From: Anisodus tanguticus
Taxonomy: Eukaryota; Streptophyta; Magnoliopsida; Solanales; Solanaceae
DNA length: 64,000 nt
Direction of reading: 5' to 3'
Assembly: GCA_034509755.1 (NCBI GenBank)
Contig: CM067559.1
Span: forward strand, 15,606,501 to 15,670,500
Each line of letters begins with the position of its first letter. Position 1 is the stretch's first letter. The translations under genes were made by a program, and so were the position numbers. This document shows, in pieces, positions 32,224 through 43,014 of this stretch. Below the pieces are notes generated by a model. It made no database searches, was not told the DNA's origin, and saw only the letters and a program-made list of their open reading frames with translations.

Positions 32224-33069
32224 TAGAAACTCTATTAATTAATACTTGATTATTTAATAAACTCTCTTAGATAATATTTTTGATCGGTCCAGATTAGGGA
32301 TAACATGCTAAATTAATAATTCGCTAAAATTATAAGATAATACATTTTTTATTACTCATATAGACTCCATGTAAAATATAAATTAATAATTCCTTATATA
32401 CTACATAATACATGAGTGATTTATGAAGACTTCTTGAAAAATGACTCAATTATCTTTTATTTTTTGTTGAAATCAATGTCACGTTGAATCTCATCTTTAA
32501 TTTTTTTTTATCATTGTAAGAACTTCTGGTGTTGTTTTCTCATAGCTCAACAAGAAATTATTCAATGTGATTGCTGCTTTAATAGCCTCGTTTCGCGAAG
32601 GGGGCTCTACTGTAGAACTTTCATCATCATCTCCATCACCTTTATCAGTTCTCATAACGCTCTCAATTATTTCTTCATTAGTCAACAACTGTGCAACTAC
32701 ATTTTCTTCTGGGTAGTTCAAGACATGTTCGACATCCATTGTTTGTGTTAGCATGATTTGATCTTGTGTTTATATAGGAATATTTTTTAATATCCACAAA
32801 GTAGTACATTGAACACAAGAAGCATAATAAAGTGGGAGATTGAAGGGTGCTTCATTTGATATAGTACATTGAACAATAATGAAGTGGAAGATTGAAGGGT
32901 GTTTGTAAATTGGGTATTTCATTATAAATTTATTTATAAATTGATAAAGTATTAATTAATATATAAATTAATAATTTTTAATTTATCAATTAATTAATTA
33001 ATTAATATCTCTTTTAATTAATAAATTTTGGTGGTCCCAAAAGTATTAATTTATAGAGTTTCTACTGTA
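32224..33069 (-). mobile_element. Pogo/Lemi1-like DNA transposon (846 bp)
   Basis: The right end, read in reverse, is CAGTAGAAACTCTATAAATT, very like the known Emigrant/Lemi1 (pogo) ends. The left end has TAGAAACTCTATTAATTAAT. TA follows the right end. The Copia LTR text resumes at 33072 (TTATGAGTATATTTACTA). It carries a transposase C-terminal fragment (32497-32754), so it is a deletion derivative. A duplicated ~50-bp unit (GTACATTGAACA...GATTGAAGGGTG) sits at 32812-32915. Confidence 0.75.
32497..32754 (-). pseudogene. Pogo-type transposase C-terminal fragment
   Basis: The 85-codon frame contains NEEIIESVMRTD, an acidic run (GDGDDDESS), then SRNEAIKAAITLNNFLL. Tigger/pogo (CENP-B-like DDE) transposases are known to end with an acidic stretch followed by an EA-x-A-x-x-L-x-x-FL helix, so I read this as that tail. 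The catalytic DDE core and the DNA-binding domain are absent. Any protein made would be non-catalytic. Confidence 0.6.
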
Positions 33070-33129
33070 TTATGAGTATATTTACTACTCTTTTGGAATG
33101 AAATAATCAAGGAAAATATTTCTTACATG
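33070..33129 (+). repeat. 5' LTR of C3, right part
   Basis: Matches the end of the 3' LTR (GGAATGAAATAATCAAGG ... TTTCTTACA). Immediately followed by TGATATCAGA, an altered initiator tRNA-Met primer site (33130-33139). Confidence 0.8.
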
Positions 33130-33234
33130 ATATCAGATTTTAGGAAAAGTTCCTAAACCCTAAAAATATACTCCTTCACCGTCGTCCCCCTCCCCTTTCT
33201 TTGTGCCGCTGACTTTCCTCCTCTTTTGGCAGCC

Positions 33235-34335
33235 ATGTCCGACTCAAAATCAAATTTTCATCCAACCCTCGCAGTTTCAAATATTAAATCACATATCTCC
33301 ATCACTTTTGAGATGGAAAACGTCCATTATCCAACGTGGGCGGAGCTTTTCAAAATTCACTGTCGATTACACCGGGTTATCCATCACATAATTTTTCTGC
33401 CAGAAAAAGGTAAGGAGAAGGTGCCAAAAACTGATGATGAAATGGAATTATGGTTGACCCTTGATGCGACGGTTCTCCAGTGGATTTATGCCACAATTTT
33501 AAGTGATTTGCTGCATACTATTCTTGAACCTGACTCCACGACAATGGAGGTTTGGGATCGCTTACGTGACATATTCTAAGATATTAAGAATTTCCGGGCC
33601 ATCACACTTGAGCAAGAATTCTCCACCACTGACATGACGGATTTTCCCAATGCATCCCCATATTGTTAATCTCTCAAGGTTTTGTCGGACCAACTCAACA
33701 ATGTCAGGACGCCGGTAACTGACAACTGGCTCATTTTACAAATGGTTGTCAGCCTCACCGATACATATAGTAGAGTAGGTACGCTCAATCACCAAAGTAA
33801 CCCTCTTCCGTCATTTTACCAAGATCGTTCTATGCTCATACTAGAAGAAGCGGGTTTTGCCAAAAAGACAGCTATCGGATCAAATTTCGCCATGATTGCC
33901 ACTCCGTTCGATGATAACTCTTCATAATTTGAAAATTTACCGCCAAACCGTGGTCAAAAGGGACGAAATGGCAATAATGGAGGTAAAAACCGCGGCGATG
34001 CCCGCGATAGTAGCAAGGGCGGTGGCCACCGATGTGGCAGAGGTGGCGGCAGGGGCGGCCGCCAGTAGCAGTAGTCCGTCTAATGGCAGCTGAGGGCACA
34101 GTGGGGTAGTGGACTGGAACCGTAGGCCTGGTAGTGGCCTTGGGCCGTGCCTCCCTGCCACTTTCCCTCAGGGAAATTGGGCCGTGCCCATGCCGAGGCC
34201 AACAGTCCAACAACAGCCCAACATCCAACAGACCGACGTTCTTAGGCTACTACTAAACTAGTGGAATCAAGCTCACTCGGCAGTAGCAACCCCGACCGAC
34301 ATCGAGGCCGCAATCAACACTCTTAGGCTTAATCC
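33235..34335 (+). pseudogene. Copia C3 gag
   Basis: ATG at 33235, close after the PBS. The frame reads HPTLAVSNIKSHISITFEME, YPTWAELFKIHCRLHRVI, LDATVLQWIYATI and TTMEVWDRLRDIF, the gag core (UBN2 type) that packages retroelement RNA. It continues with SLKVLSDQLNNVRTPVTDNW and a Gly/Arg-rich tail (NGNNGGKNRG, RGGGRGGRQ, 33960-34070), a nucleic-acid-binding region in place of a CCHC knuckle. Stops at 33577, 33667 and 33925 break it. C5 has the same architecture, which shows what C2 and C4 have lost. Confidence 0.8.
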
Positions 34336-34700
34336 GCCCGACGCAAATTGGTATATGAACACCGGAGCAACGTCTCATATGACGTCCTCACAAGGTAATA
34401 TCTCATCCTATTTTAAGTTGAGCAATAATCGTGGTATAATTGTCGGAAATGGTCATTCAATTCCAATTTATGGTTATGGTACTACAAACCTGTCTCCCCC
34501 GAACCCACCATTAACTCTAAAGAATTTCCTTAATGCTCCTCAATTGATTAAAAACTTGATTTTAGTTAGAAAATTTACTACTGTCAATTCAATTTCTATT
34601 GAATTTGATCATTTGGGTTTTCCGTGAAGGATTTTCAGATGAGAATGCGTTTAATGAGATGTGATAGTCGGGGCGAGCTTTATCCAATCACCACAAACAC
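34336..34700 (+). pseudogene. Copia C3 aspartic protease, active site changed
   Basis: NWYMNTGATSHMTSSQGNIS with IIVGNGHSIPIYGYGT downstream. The catalytic Asp of the DTG triad is Asn (NTG) in this copy, which would abolish activity. A stop near 34625 (FGFP*) follows the FDHLGFP segment. Confidence 0.8.
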
Positions 34701-35470
34701 ACATCAAGCCACTTTACCATCCACCTTTGAAGCTTTAGCTCCTTTTTATGGCATGTACGTTTGGGTCATCCGGGAGTACCTATTTTTGCCTCCCTTAAAC
34801 AAAATAAATTTATTTCTTGTACTAGAACTTGTAATTCTCATGTTTTTCATCCATGTCCGCTTGGAAAATATGTTAAATTGCCTTTTGTTGCCTCTAATTC
34901 ATGCACTGTTATGCCTTTTGATATTATCCACATACCTCATCTCAAAATGAAAAAGCGGAAAGAAAAATCTGATCCATTAATAACATTGTTAGAACCTACT
35001 TGCTCATGCCTCTCTACCACCATTATTTTGGCATCATGCATTAAAAATGGAAACCTATCTCCTTAACATACTTCTGAGCAAATAATTAGCCTATCAATCC
35101 CCTCTTAAGATTTTATACCTAAGGGATCCATCCTATTCTCATCTATGGGTATTCGGGTGCTTATGCTATCCTCTTTTTACTTCTACTACCATTAATAAAC
35201 TTCAACCCCGATCTACTCCGTATATTTTTTAGGATATCGTCAAATCATCGTGGTTACAAATGTTACGACTTATCCTATAATAAAATCATCGTGAGTCATC
35301 AGGTAGTTTTTGATGAAACAATTTTTTCCTTTGCCAAAATGCATTGTTCCGTGCCTCCTACATACGAATTTCTTGACGATAACATACCCCCGTATTTGGT
35401 CCACCAGTTGTCTTCACAAACTGGCCCAACCATTTCGGCCAACCCATTTAATTCGGGCAACTCGACCCAA
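34700..35470 (+). pseudogene. Copia C3 integrase, mostly lost
   Basis: The pre-integrase zinc segment is partly readable (SCTRTCNSHVFHPCPLGKYVKLP, 34815-34880). FDIIHIPHL follows, then the sequence jumps to the region near the catalytic Glu (KAERKI-like), so most of the DD core is deleted. SHQVVFDETIFSFAKMH near 35291 marks the C-terminal region. About 400 bp of normal integrase coding is absent. Confidence 0.7.
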
Positions 35471-35779
35471 TAATTTTCTCCTCAAACCCAGCAAAATGGG
35501 ATTGCCTGCCCAAGACCAGTGGCTGCCGGCCCAGCTGTGCCTCTCGCTGGCAGGCCATTGCATGGTAGTCCACTAGGTAGCGATCCAGCCTCAGGCAGTG
35601 GCGGCCCAGAACTCCCAAGCCCACTCTAAGGTAATCCGCTACCCACTCAACCCAATATCACGTCCTCTATCCAACCAACTTCAATTCCGACCCAACGACC
35701 AGTTACTCGTAGTCAACATGGGATTTCCAAACCAAACAAAAAATACGGTCTTCACACTCATGTTACCAAATCACTGTTG

Positions 35780-36545
35780 CCTTGTAATCCTGTGACTGCC
35801 CTTAATGATCCCAATTGGAAAATGGCTATGGATGATGAATATAATTATCTTATTAATAATAGGATGTGTGATTTGGTGCCTCGTCCTCCTAATGTTAATT
35901 TGATTCGGTCTATGTAGATTTTTAATCATAAAAAATCTGATGGTATATTTGAGAGGCATAAAGCCCGTCTTGTAGGTGATGGAAAGACTCAACTGGTTGG
36001 TGTGGACTGCAGTGAGACTTTCAGTCTAGTGGTCAAATCAGCAACTATCCGTACGGTACTAAGTCTGTCTCTTTCAAAGGCATAAGCTGCTTTATCAGCT
36101 TGATGTAATAAATGCATTCATGTATAGTGAACTCAATGAAATGATGTACATGTATCTGCCCATGTGGTACAGAGACCCCACTTATCCTAATCATGTGTGC
36201 CTACCGAAGAAATCCTTGTATGTGCTCAAACAAGTTCCTCGGGCCTGGTTCAAGAGGTTTGTAGATTATGTTTCTAATATTGGGTTTTCTAAAAGCAGGT
36301 CTGACCATTCTCTATTCATATACCGTCAGGGTAATGACATAGCTTAAATTCTTCTGTATGTGGATGATATTATATTAATTGCATCATCTGATGCTCTCCG
36401 CAAGTCTATCACGTCTCTTCTTGGCTCAGAATTTGCAATGAAAGATCTAGGGCTACTAAGTTACTTCTTGGGGATAACTGTCACACGTCATGCATGTGGT
36501 TTATTTTTGTCTCAAAAGAAGTATGCAGAAGAGATCGTTGAATGA
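35780..36545 (+). pseudogene. Copia C3 reverse transcriptase
   Basis: Begins LNDPNWKMAMDDEYNYLI, then LVPRPPNVNLIRSM, RHKARLVGDGKTQLVGVDC, SLYVLKQVPRAWFKRF and, after a TAA, LLYVDDIILIASSDALRKS with SEFAMKDLGLLSYFLGI. Catalytic YVDD is intact (near 36356-36367). Stops include one in place of Trp near 35917 and one at 36344. A shift occurs near 36085. Confidence 0.85.
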
Positions 36546-37319
36546 GACGGCATGTCCTCGTGTAAGCCTTCTTCCACTCCAGTTGATACTAAACCAAAGT
36601 TGAGTGCTACTTCCAGCACGCCATATACAGATCTATCACATTACCACAGCTTTGCAAGAGCCCTGCAATATCTTACTTTCACGAGGCCCGACATATCTTA
36701 TGCTGTGCAATAGGTTTGTCTATTCATGCATAACCCAATGGAGGATCACATGCATGCTCTCAAACGCATTGTGCGCTATATTTAGGACACTCTCGATCAT
36801 GGCTTGCATCTATATCCGTCTTCGACAACCACTCTTATTTCTTACACAGATGCAGATTGGGGTGAATGTTCAGATATCAGACGCTCCACGTCTGGTTATT
36901 GTGTATTTATCGGTGACAATTTGATATCTTGGTCCTCCAAATGACAAGCTACCATTTCCAGGTTCAGTGCCGAAGCAGAATACCGAGGAGTTGTCAATGT
37001 GGTGTCTAAATCTTGTTGGCTACGAAACCTTCTTTTGGAGCTTCATTGTCCGGTTACGAAGGTGACATTGGTTTATTGTGATAATGTTAGTGCGATTTAT
37101 CTCTCAGGGAATCCGGTTCAACATCAACGCACTAAACATATTGACATGGATATTCACTTTGTTCGCGAAAAGGTTGCTCGTGGACAAGTACGTGTCTTAC
37201 ATGTCCCGTCACGCTATTAGATCGCCGATATTTTTACCAAAGGTCTTACGCTGATTCTATTTGAAGATTTTCGGGACAATCTTATCATACGCCGACCTCC
37301 CGCTTCGACTGCGGGGGTG
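36546..37319 (+). pseudogene. Copia C3 RNase H and PPT
   Basis: Readable blocks: SSTPVDTKPKLS, LQYLTFTRPDISYAVQ, YTDADWGECSDIRRSTSGY, SWSSK*QATISRFSAEAEYRG, LVYCDNVSAIYLSGNP, HIDMDIHFVREKVARGQ and the proline-rich end with GCGGGGGTG (37311-37319). Stops near 36543, 36713, 36783 and 36944. Confidence 0.85.
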
Positions 37320-37493
37320 TGATAGAATATGATAGAATATTTAGTCATAATTGTGTATATTGTGTATATTGTGTATATGGTAGATGTATATTTAGTTATT
37401 TATTATCATTATTGTAGCCTAGGATTATGCTTGTATTATGAGTATATTTACTATCAATTTGGAATGAAATAATCAAGGAAAATATTTCTTACA
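37320..37493 (+). repeat. 3' LTR of Copia C3 (174 bp)
   Basis: TGATAGAATATG ... ATTTCTTACA. Internal GTGTATATT repeats (37350-37380). It supplies the text lost from the interrupted 5' LTR. Confidence 0.85.
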
Positions 37494-37565
37494 TAAACTA
37501 TAACTGATCAGCTTAAGATATAATTGTTCTGCCACCAAGTGTCAAGTGACATCACCTGTTAATTA

Positions 37566-37803
37566 CTTCCTCCGTCCCATATTACTTGATCACATTACTA
37601 AAAATATTTGTCCCAAATTATTTGGCCACTTTCTAAAAATAAGATAGAATTAATTAAGTTTTTTCTACTTCGTCCTTAACATTAATTATTTTTTAAAGTA
37701 ACCATTATTGATTAGAGTACAATTAATTGAAGAGAGATAATGATAATGTAATAAAAATACACTTCTTATTTATGATTTATTAAGTAATATGGGACGGAGG
37801 GAA
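37566..37803. mobile_element. Stowaway-like MITE (238 bp) upstream of ZIP
   Basis: CTTCCTCCGTCCCATATTAC at the left, ATATGGGACGGAGGGAA at the right, with TA at 37564-37565 and 37804-37805. It lies about 390 bp upstream of the zinc-response element of the ZIP gene. Confidence 0.85.
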
Positions 37804-38193
37804 TAATTAACATTGTAATATGCTTTCATAGAAAGAAACATTGTAATAACGTGATAACATGTATGATGTACCTCAATGAAGGAGCTACGATTTTTTTTGT
37901 ATTTTTGACGTCAATTTCAAGAAGAATAACTTTGCATAAAATCAAACTTAATGAGTAGAAATATGAGTTAACTGCTAGCTAATTAAGAGATTATATTTGG
38001 GAATACTATCTTGCACGGTATCCGGTTTCTTTTAGAGGTAATAATTGACTTCCTTTTATGTATTTTGGTCCCAATAGACGTAATAACCTAAAAGTTGTCC
38101 ATAATTAAGAGGAATATAATAAGAGTTGAAAACTAATTAAAATTTGCCACAACAGCAACATGTGGACTGACTTGGTCTCCTCTTCGTTAATAT

Positions 38194-38203
38194 ATGTCGA
38201 CAT
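38194..38203. promoter_or_regulatory. Zinc deficiency response element (ZDRE)
   Basis: ATGTCGACAT is a perfect match to the palindromic consensus RTGTCGACAY. In Arabidopsis this element is bound by bZIP19 and bZIP23 and drives ZIP genes when zinc is low. It lies 510 bp upstream of the ATG and about 280 bp upstream of the TATA box, a usual position. One copy is present. Confidence 0.75.
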
Positions 38204-38482
38204 TGTTTTGACTCTTGGTGAGGCTATACTGCTTTCTCTTCATTCTTTCTCTATCAGTCCATTTTCACGAAGCATAGTGACAACATTATGTCTTCACTTC
38301 TTGCATTATTTAATGACTGGTTACAAATCCACAATAACTATTAGTATTCTTTCTATCCTAGTAATTTATGTGTGAATCAGTTCCAACTGTCAAAATACTT
38401 AATTTTTATTTACCTTTGGATAAATGGGACCGAGGAAGTATTTTACTGTATTTCTTTTTCAAGTTGTATGACCTTTGTATTC

Positions 38483-38490
38483 TATATAAA
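38483..38490 (+). promoter_or_regulatory. TATA box of the ZIP gene
   Basis: TATATAAA within TTCTATATAAATCGGC, about 220 bp before the start codon. Fits the plant TATA consensus and no better candidate lies nearer. Confidence 0.6.
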
Positions 38491-38712
38491 TCGGCAAAGT
38501 TGTGCAGATCTTTCTCGGTTTTCTCTCAGCATTTCTCGCTTTCTTTAACACTTCATGTGACAAGAGTCCGTAAAAAACCAAACTACCCATTGGGATCACA
38601 GAATAGAAGCCTTATCTCCACACGGTTCTGACTTTGGCACTTGAAAAAAGCACTTCAAATCCGTACATAAATTGAAAAGCTCCTTTCTGGTTTTCTATAC
38701 CATATTTTAGCC

Positions 38713-39300
38713 ATGGAAAAATTCGAAAAGATCGTGTTTTGGTACATTCTATTGCTTCTACCCGCCATAGTATTAGGAGAATGTACTTGTGATTCGGAAG
38801 ATGAAGAAAGAAACAAAACCGAGGCACTCAAGTACAAAATGGCAGCACTCGCTGCCATTTTGGTTTCAAGTGCAATTGGGGTGTGTATTCCGGTACTGGG
38901 CAAGGCGATTCCCGCCTTAAGCCCAGAGAGGAATTTTTTCTTCATAATAAAAGCTTTCGCGGCTGGGGTGATCCTAGCAACAGGGTTTATACACGTGCTC
39001 CCAGATGCATTTGAAAACTTGACATCCCCGTGTTTGAAAGAACACCCGTGGGGAGATTTCCCTTTCAGTGGATTTGTGGCAATGGTTGCCGCAATGGGGA
39101 CTCTGATGGTGGATACTTATGCAACTTCTTATTACAATAAGAAAGGTATGAAAAATGGAGTGGTGGCTCAGTCTGGAGATGAAGAAGGAGCTATTAATGT
39201 TCATTCGCATGCCCCACATGGACATGGACATGCACATGGTTCATCATTAGTGATGTCTGATTCTGAGTCCGAGCTTCTTCGTTACCGTGTTATCTCTCAG
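38713..39300 (+). CDS. ZIP: ZIP family metal transporter, exon 1
   Basis: Codes for residues 1-196 of a 347-residue protein; members of the family that I recall are about 340-360. ZIP proteins carry Zn2+, Fe2+ and related ions into the cytoplasm, usually at the plasma membrane. Residues 1-22 form a hydrophobic signal peptide (FWYILLLLPAIVLG). C24/C26 and an acidic stretch follow, outside the cell. TM1 is about 42-63, TM2 about 75-97 (AFAAGVILATGFIHVLPD) and TM3 about 118-137. The cytosolic loop has six His at 164, 166, 169, 171, 173 and 175 (HSHAPHGHGHAHG), a metal-sensing or regulatory site in this family. The ATG at 38713 is the first in frame and fits the signal peptide. The exon ends at CAG|GTATAT, phase 0. 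The sequence resembles the ZIP1/ZIP3 group more than IRT1; this subgroup call is inference. Confidence 0.93.
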
Positions 39301-40215
39301 GTATATGCACTGATAATATAAAATAATATTATACCATGAGTATAACTACTTTCCATTTAAGTTAGGATACTAATCATTATTTATTATATAATTATCTGTT
39401 ACTATCTATTAAATGATTTGATTTATTTGATTGTATAAATATTCAACACTCAGTGTGCATAGAATTTAAACCCGATGATGATTATTTTAAGTCCAATTTT
39501 TTTTGCTATTCTTTAAAAATAATTTTATTACACTGGAAAGATCAAGGAAGGGAAAGGAAGAAAGGTAATGTGAGAATTGAATCTAGCTATATACTGTTTT
39601 TTCAAATTGATAATTCTCAACTTTAAATATTAAAATGAAGGTTTTTTATTTTAATTTTTTGTTCTCCATTGGGACTAATAATAATTCTTGAACAATCTAA
39701 TTTCAAGTTTGTCCTTTTCTTTTTCTCTCCTTTTTCCTGTATGAATATGTATAATCAATCATTAATTAATATTAACCATTTAAAAAAAAAAGATAAATTG
39801 CTGAAGTCATTCCCTTGTTTCTTTGCAATCTTCAGCAATATCATGGACTAGACAAGTTTCAATGGAATAGGCAGTTTTCAATGCAATAGAGATTTGAGAT
39901 ATTTTATATTAATTGTAGTCAACGATATGATGTTGTCATAAGTAAAACTTAAATAACATACTGTTGAAAAGTCAGCATTTTTTTTCTGGATAATACAAAG
40001 CGCTGAGCTGCTTTTAATTGATAATTATTGTTTCGTCGATTTTGTTTTCTCATCCAGTAATACTTGTCCTTATTGTCGTAAAGACAAAAAAAGAAAAAAG
40101 AAAAAAGAAAAAAGAAAAAAAAATGAATCACTATGACGCTTGAGATATTTTATAATGTACCAAGCAATATGATATTCAAATATTTTGTGAATAACATTTC
40201 GGTTGGTGCATGCAG
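39301..40215 (+). other. ZIP intron 1 (915 bp)
   Basis: Donor GTATATGC, acceptor TTGGTGCATGCAG. AT-rich, with an A-rich GAAAAAA repeat at 40083-40122. No element was recognised inside it. Confidence 0.88.
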
Positions 40216-40365
40216 GTACTGGAACTGGGAATAATAGTGCACTCAGTGATAATAGGAATATCATTGGGTGCTTCTGGAAGTCCCAAAACCATAAGGCCTC
40301 TTGTAGGTGCTTTGACTTTTCATCAATTTTTCGAGGGCATGGGACTTGGTGGATCCATTGCTCAG
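40216..40365 (+). CDS. ZIP: ZIP family metal transporter, exon 2
   Basis: Codes for residues 197-246, the heart of the transport path. TM4 (about 197-216) has the signature HSVIIGISLGAS, with His205 as a likely metal ligand. TM5 (about 226-246) has FHQFFEGMGLG, with His232 and Glu236 as the paired ligands known from ZIP structures. All expected polar residues are present. Exon length is 150 bp, phase 0 at both ends, between CAG acceptor and CAG|GTACTA donor. Confidence 0.93.
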
Positions 40366-40458
40366 GTACTACTATTAATTTTTGTTTTCACTTTTTCTAT
40401 TCTTTCTGTTTCTTTCCGAATTGTCATTATTATCGGAATAAAGATGTTTAATCTTACG

Positions 40459-40830
40459 GTAAAGAATGGATCTTGGGCCTAACTCAATTCCAAAAGCTAG
40501 ATTGTAGGGTGAGGATTGTCCAAGTTCATGTGAGGATTATCCAAGTTCATATAAGGAGTCCATGTTTTCATTACATTTTCGATATGAGACTCTTAACATC
40601 TCTTTCATAGTATCAGAGTCAGGTCAATTCTAATTATTTGTTCACCGATGTTGGGCCCCCAAATTATATTGTCTACGCTCCAGTTAACGAGGTCTGGGCG
40701 TGCGTGGGAGTGTTAAGAGTCCCACATCGGAAATGGAATGAGAACATGGATTTCTTATATGGACATAGACAATACTCACCTTATAATCTAACTTTTGGAG
40801 TTGAGTTAGGCCCAAGATCCATTCTTTACA
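40459..40830 (+). mobile_element. TRIM-like element with inverted LTRs in ZIP intron 2
   Basis: An LTR in reverse orientation (about 40459-40598, GTAAAGAATGGATCTTGGGC ... GACTCTTAACA) is followed by a plus-strand internal region with a TAGTATCAGAGTC primer site (40608-40620) and TTGGGCCCCC, then a plus-strand LTR (40711-40830, TGTTAAGAGTCCCACATCGG ... TTCTTTACA). A normal TRIM has direct LTRs, as at 50131-50472. The left LTR also holds a local duplication of ATCCAAGTTCAT-like text. No clear target duplication was found. Confidence 0.75.
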
Positions 40831-41457
40831 CTTATGTTATACATTTCGAGGTTTATGATCACGTCTTGATACCTATAACCCTAATCTAACGATCACACGT
40901 AACATTGAGTAATTTCGTGATTAAATTTAATTATCTAATTGTACGAAGTCGTCCATTTAACACAGCTAAGTATGACGTATCACACATTTACCCGTTTATT
41001 GTCCTATGTTTAATACAAGAATCCTAAGGGTTTATTTGATTGTTGGCTCGAAATAATTGAAAATATAAATCACGCATACCATAATATAGTATTTGGCTGG
41101 CTGTATAAGATAAAAAATAATGGTTAGATAACGAAAGTATTATGCAGAATACAACATGGAATAAGAACGCGTATATTAGTAGTTCGGGAATTTAAATTAT
41201 TTTGAAACAATTATACCCTTTTAAAGTAGTTAATTCATGTATAATGATCTCCTAATTATAATCGCTCGATAACTATACTTCATAATCTTTACATAAACAA
41301 TCCCTACATATATAATCTCAACATAGCTAATACTTAACACTTATAAGTTTACTTGAAGAAGGGAGGGGGGGGGGGGGGATAGTTGGGGGGCAGTTGGGTC
41401 CATTCCATTTAATTATGTGTATTGAAGGCTACACACCACGGGTATTCTGTAGGTTTT

Positions 41458-43014
41458 TGTTGGGTTCAAAACACATAAGTAAGCACACCGGAAGTTTTAA
41501 AAATTTGTTCTACTTACCCCAACAATTTCTTCTGGTTTGGTTATATGACAATCAAAACCTGTAACATAAAAGAACACTTACATGTTGTATTTTCTGGAGT
41601 CTTTACTTAGGGAGTACACGCGACTGTCCCTTCGACTGCAAGCACTAAGCTATGGTGTATCCCTCTGTCAAGAAAGCCAGGAAATTTTGGCAGAGGTTTG
41701 AGAGAGTTTCGTCCTAGTCTCTAAGTCTATAATTTGTTTATGAGAATTGATATTCTTAGTATATGAATAACTACAGATTAGTGATGTATATATAGTGTTT
41801 TTTTAGGTCACAAAGCGGATTAGGGTTGGGCTCCAAGCCTGGCCCAAAACTGAGGTGCAGTGGGCCAGTCTGACTGGGCTCACTGCCGGGTCGGCACTAC
41901 AGCGCCTTACGTCAAACAATGTTTCCCATTTTTCGTTTAACATATATATTTAGCACATTAAATCCAAAATTCAATTTTGATTTACTTAAATAATTTTCAT
42001 CTAATAGAAATTGTACCATAGTTATTATCAATTTAAATATCTCGATTCCAAATCGAATATTTAATATTTTCTCAATACACCCTTAGATCGAAGAGACAGT
42101 CGACATAGTGTGACCCTATAGGCCTTCATATATCGATACTAATCCAATTAAGGTCCATACAGAACTCCTAGACTGCGCCGTACGACGAACTCAATATATC
42201 AAGTACGTTTACATGAATCCAGCAAACATAACCTTTATGTGAGATGATAAATTCCTTTCATTCGCGACACACTCGATCAAGCTTAGGATTTGCCATGTGT
42301 CTATCCAAATGGCTTGATCACTTTGTCTCATCCATATTAGTCGACAACTAGACCATATTCTAAATATGTCTCTTGCATTGGCCAATGACTTGGTCGACCT
42401 AATATCACTGAGAAATTAAGTGTTCTCTCGAATATCCAATCGAGGAATGAATCCTATTATTGGCTCAACTACCACCTTAATTTACATCATAATGCACCCA
42501 ACACAAGCCATATCTTATCCTATAAAGAGTTTAAGCTTAGGACAGGGCCAAAGTATATTACTCTGTAAACAAGGTGCGTATTGACCTCAAGTCAAATGAC
42601 CTTTATCTCCCATACGCTGACAACACTTTAGACATGTATAACAAATAGTTTATCAGCAGGGTATACCAATACTTTCCAAAAGTATCCATGTGTCCATGAC
42701 CAGTAACTATTACTAGTAGCAGGTGAGACATACTACATTCTCTAAGAATGTGTCGCAGACCACATGTCGACTTATAACATATCATCGATATCCCATTCTC
42801 GATGATCATTAGTCGAGGCCATTTTAGTGTTACGCTCTATCATCAATATCTCACTCTATTAATGATAACGTAAGCTCAATGGATGCACATTAATGAATAA
42901 TTACAAACAATCAAATAATAATTCAATAATTGTAAATGCTATAAATACTCATCTTATTAATAATACGATTGTGTTCAAGTACATTTGTCCGTAATAATGA
43001 TTGTCTCTAGGACA
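41458..43014 (-). mobile_element. Probable LTR remnant in ZIP intron 2
   Basis: The plus strand starts TGTTGGGTTC and ends CTCTAGGACA, so the minus-strand unit would read TGTCCTAGAG ... CCCAACA, a plausible TG-CA LTR of about 1.56 kb. Text such as GTGTGACCCTATAGG (42107-42121) is common in plant retroelement LTRs that I recall. No target duplication, PBS or coding region is seen, so limits and class are uncertain. Confidence 0.4.

Larger units (their letters stand above)
32162..37493 (+). mobile_element. Copia element C3 with nested pogo-like transposon
   Basis: 5' LTR in two parts (32162-32223 and 33070-33129), PBS at 33130, gag, protease, integrase, RT, RNase H, PPT, 3' LTR (37320-37493). 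Flanks are GAAAC (32157-32161) and TAAAC (37494-37498), a 4/5 target duplication. Numerous stops and shifts disable it. Its right end lies 1.2 kb upstream of the ZIP start codon. Confidence 0.85.
37806..38712 (+). promoter_or_regulatory. ZIP gene promoter and 5' UTR region
   Basis: Non-repetitive AT-rich DNA between a MITE and the ZIP start codon. It contains a zinc-deficiency response element (38194-38203) and a TATA box (38483-38490). Transcription would start near 38515, giving a 5' UTR of about 200 bp. No upstream open reading frame of note was seen close to the start. Confidence 0.6.

Noticed and set aside
42080..42840. Possible extra exon in ZIP intron 2
   Set aside because: Exon 2 and exon 3 join in phase 0 into a complete ZIP TM5-TM6 region, so no further exon is needed; the text resembles retroelement LTR DNA.
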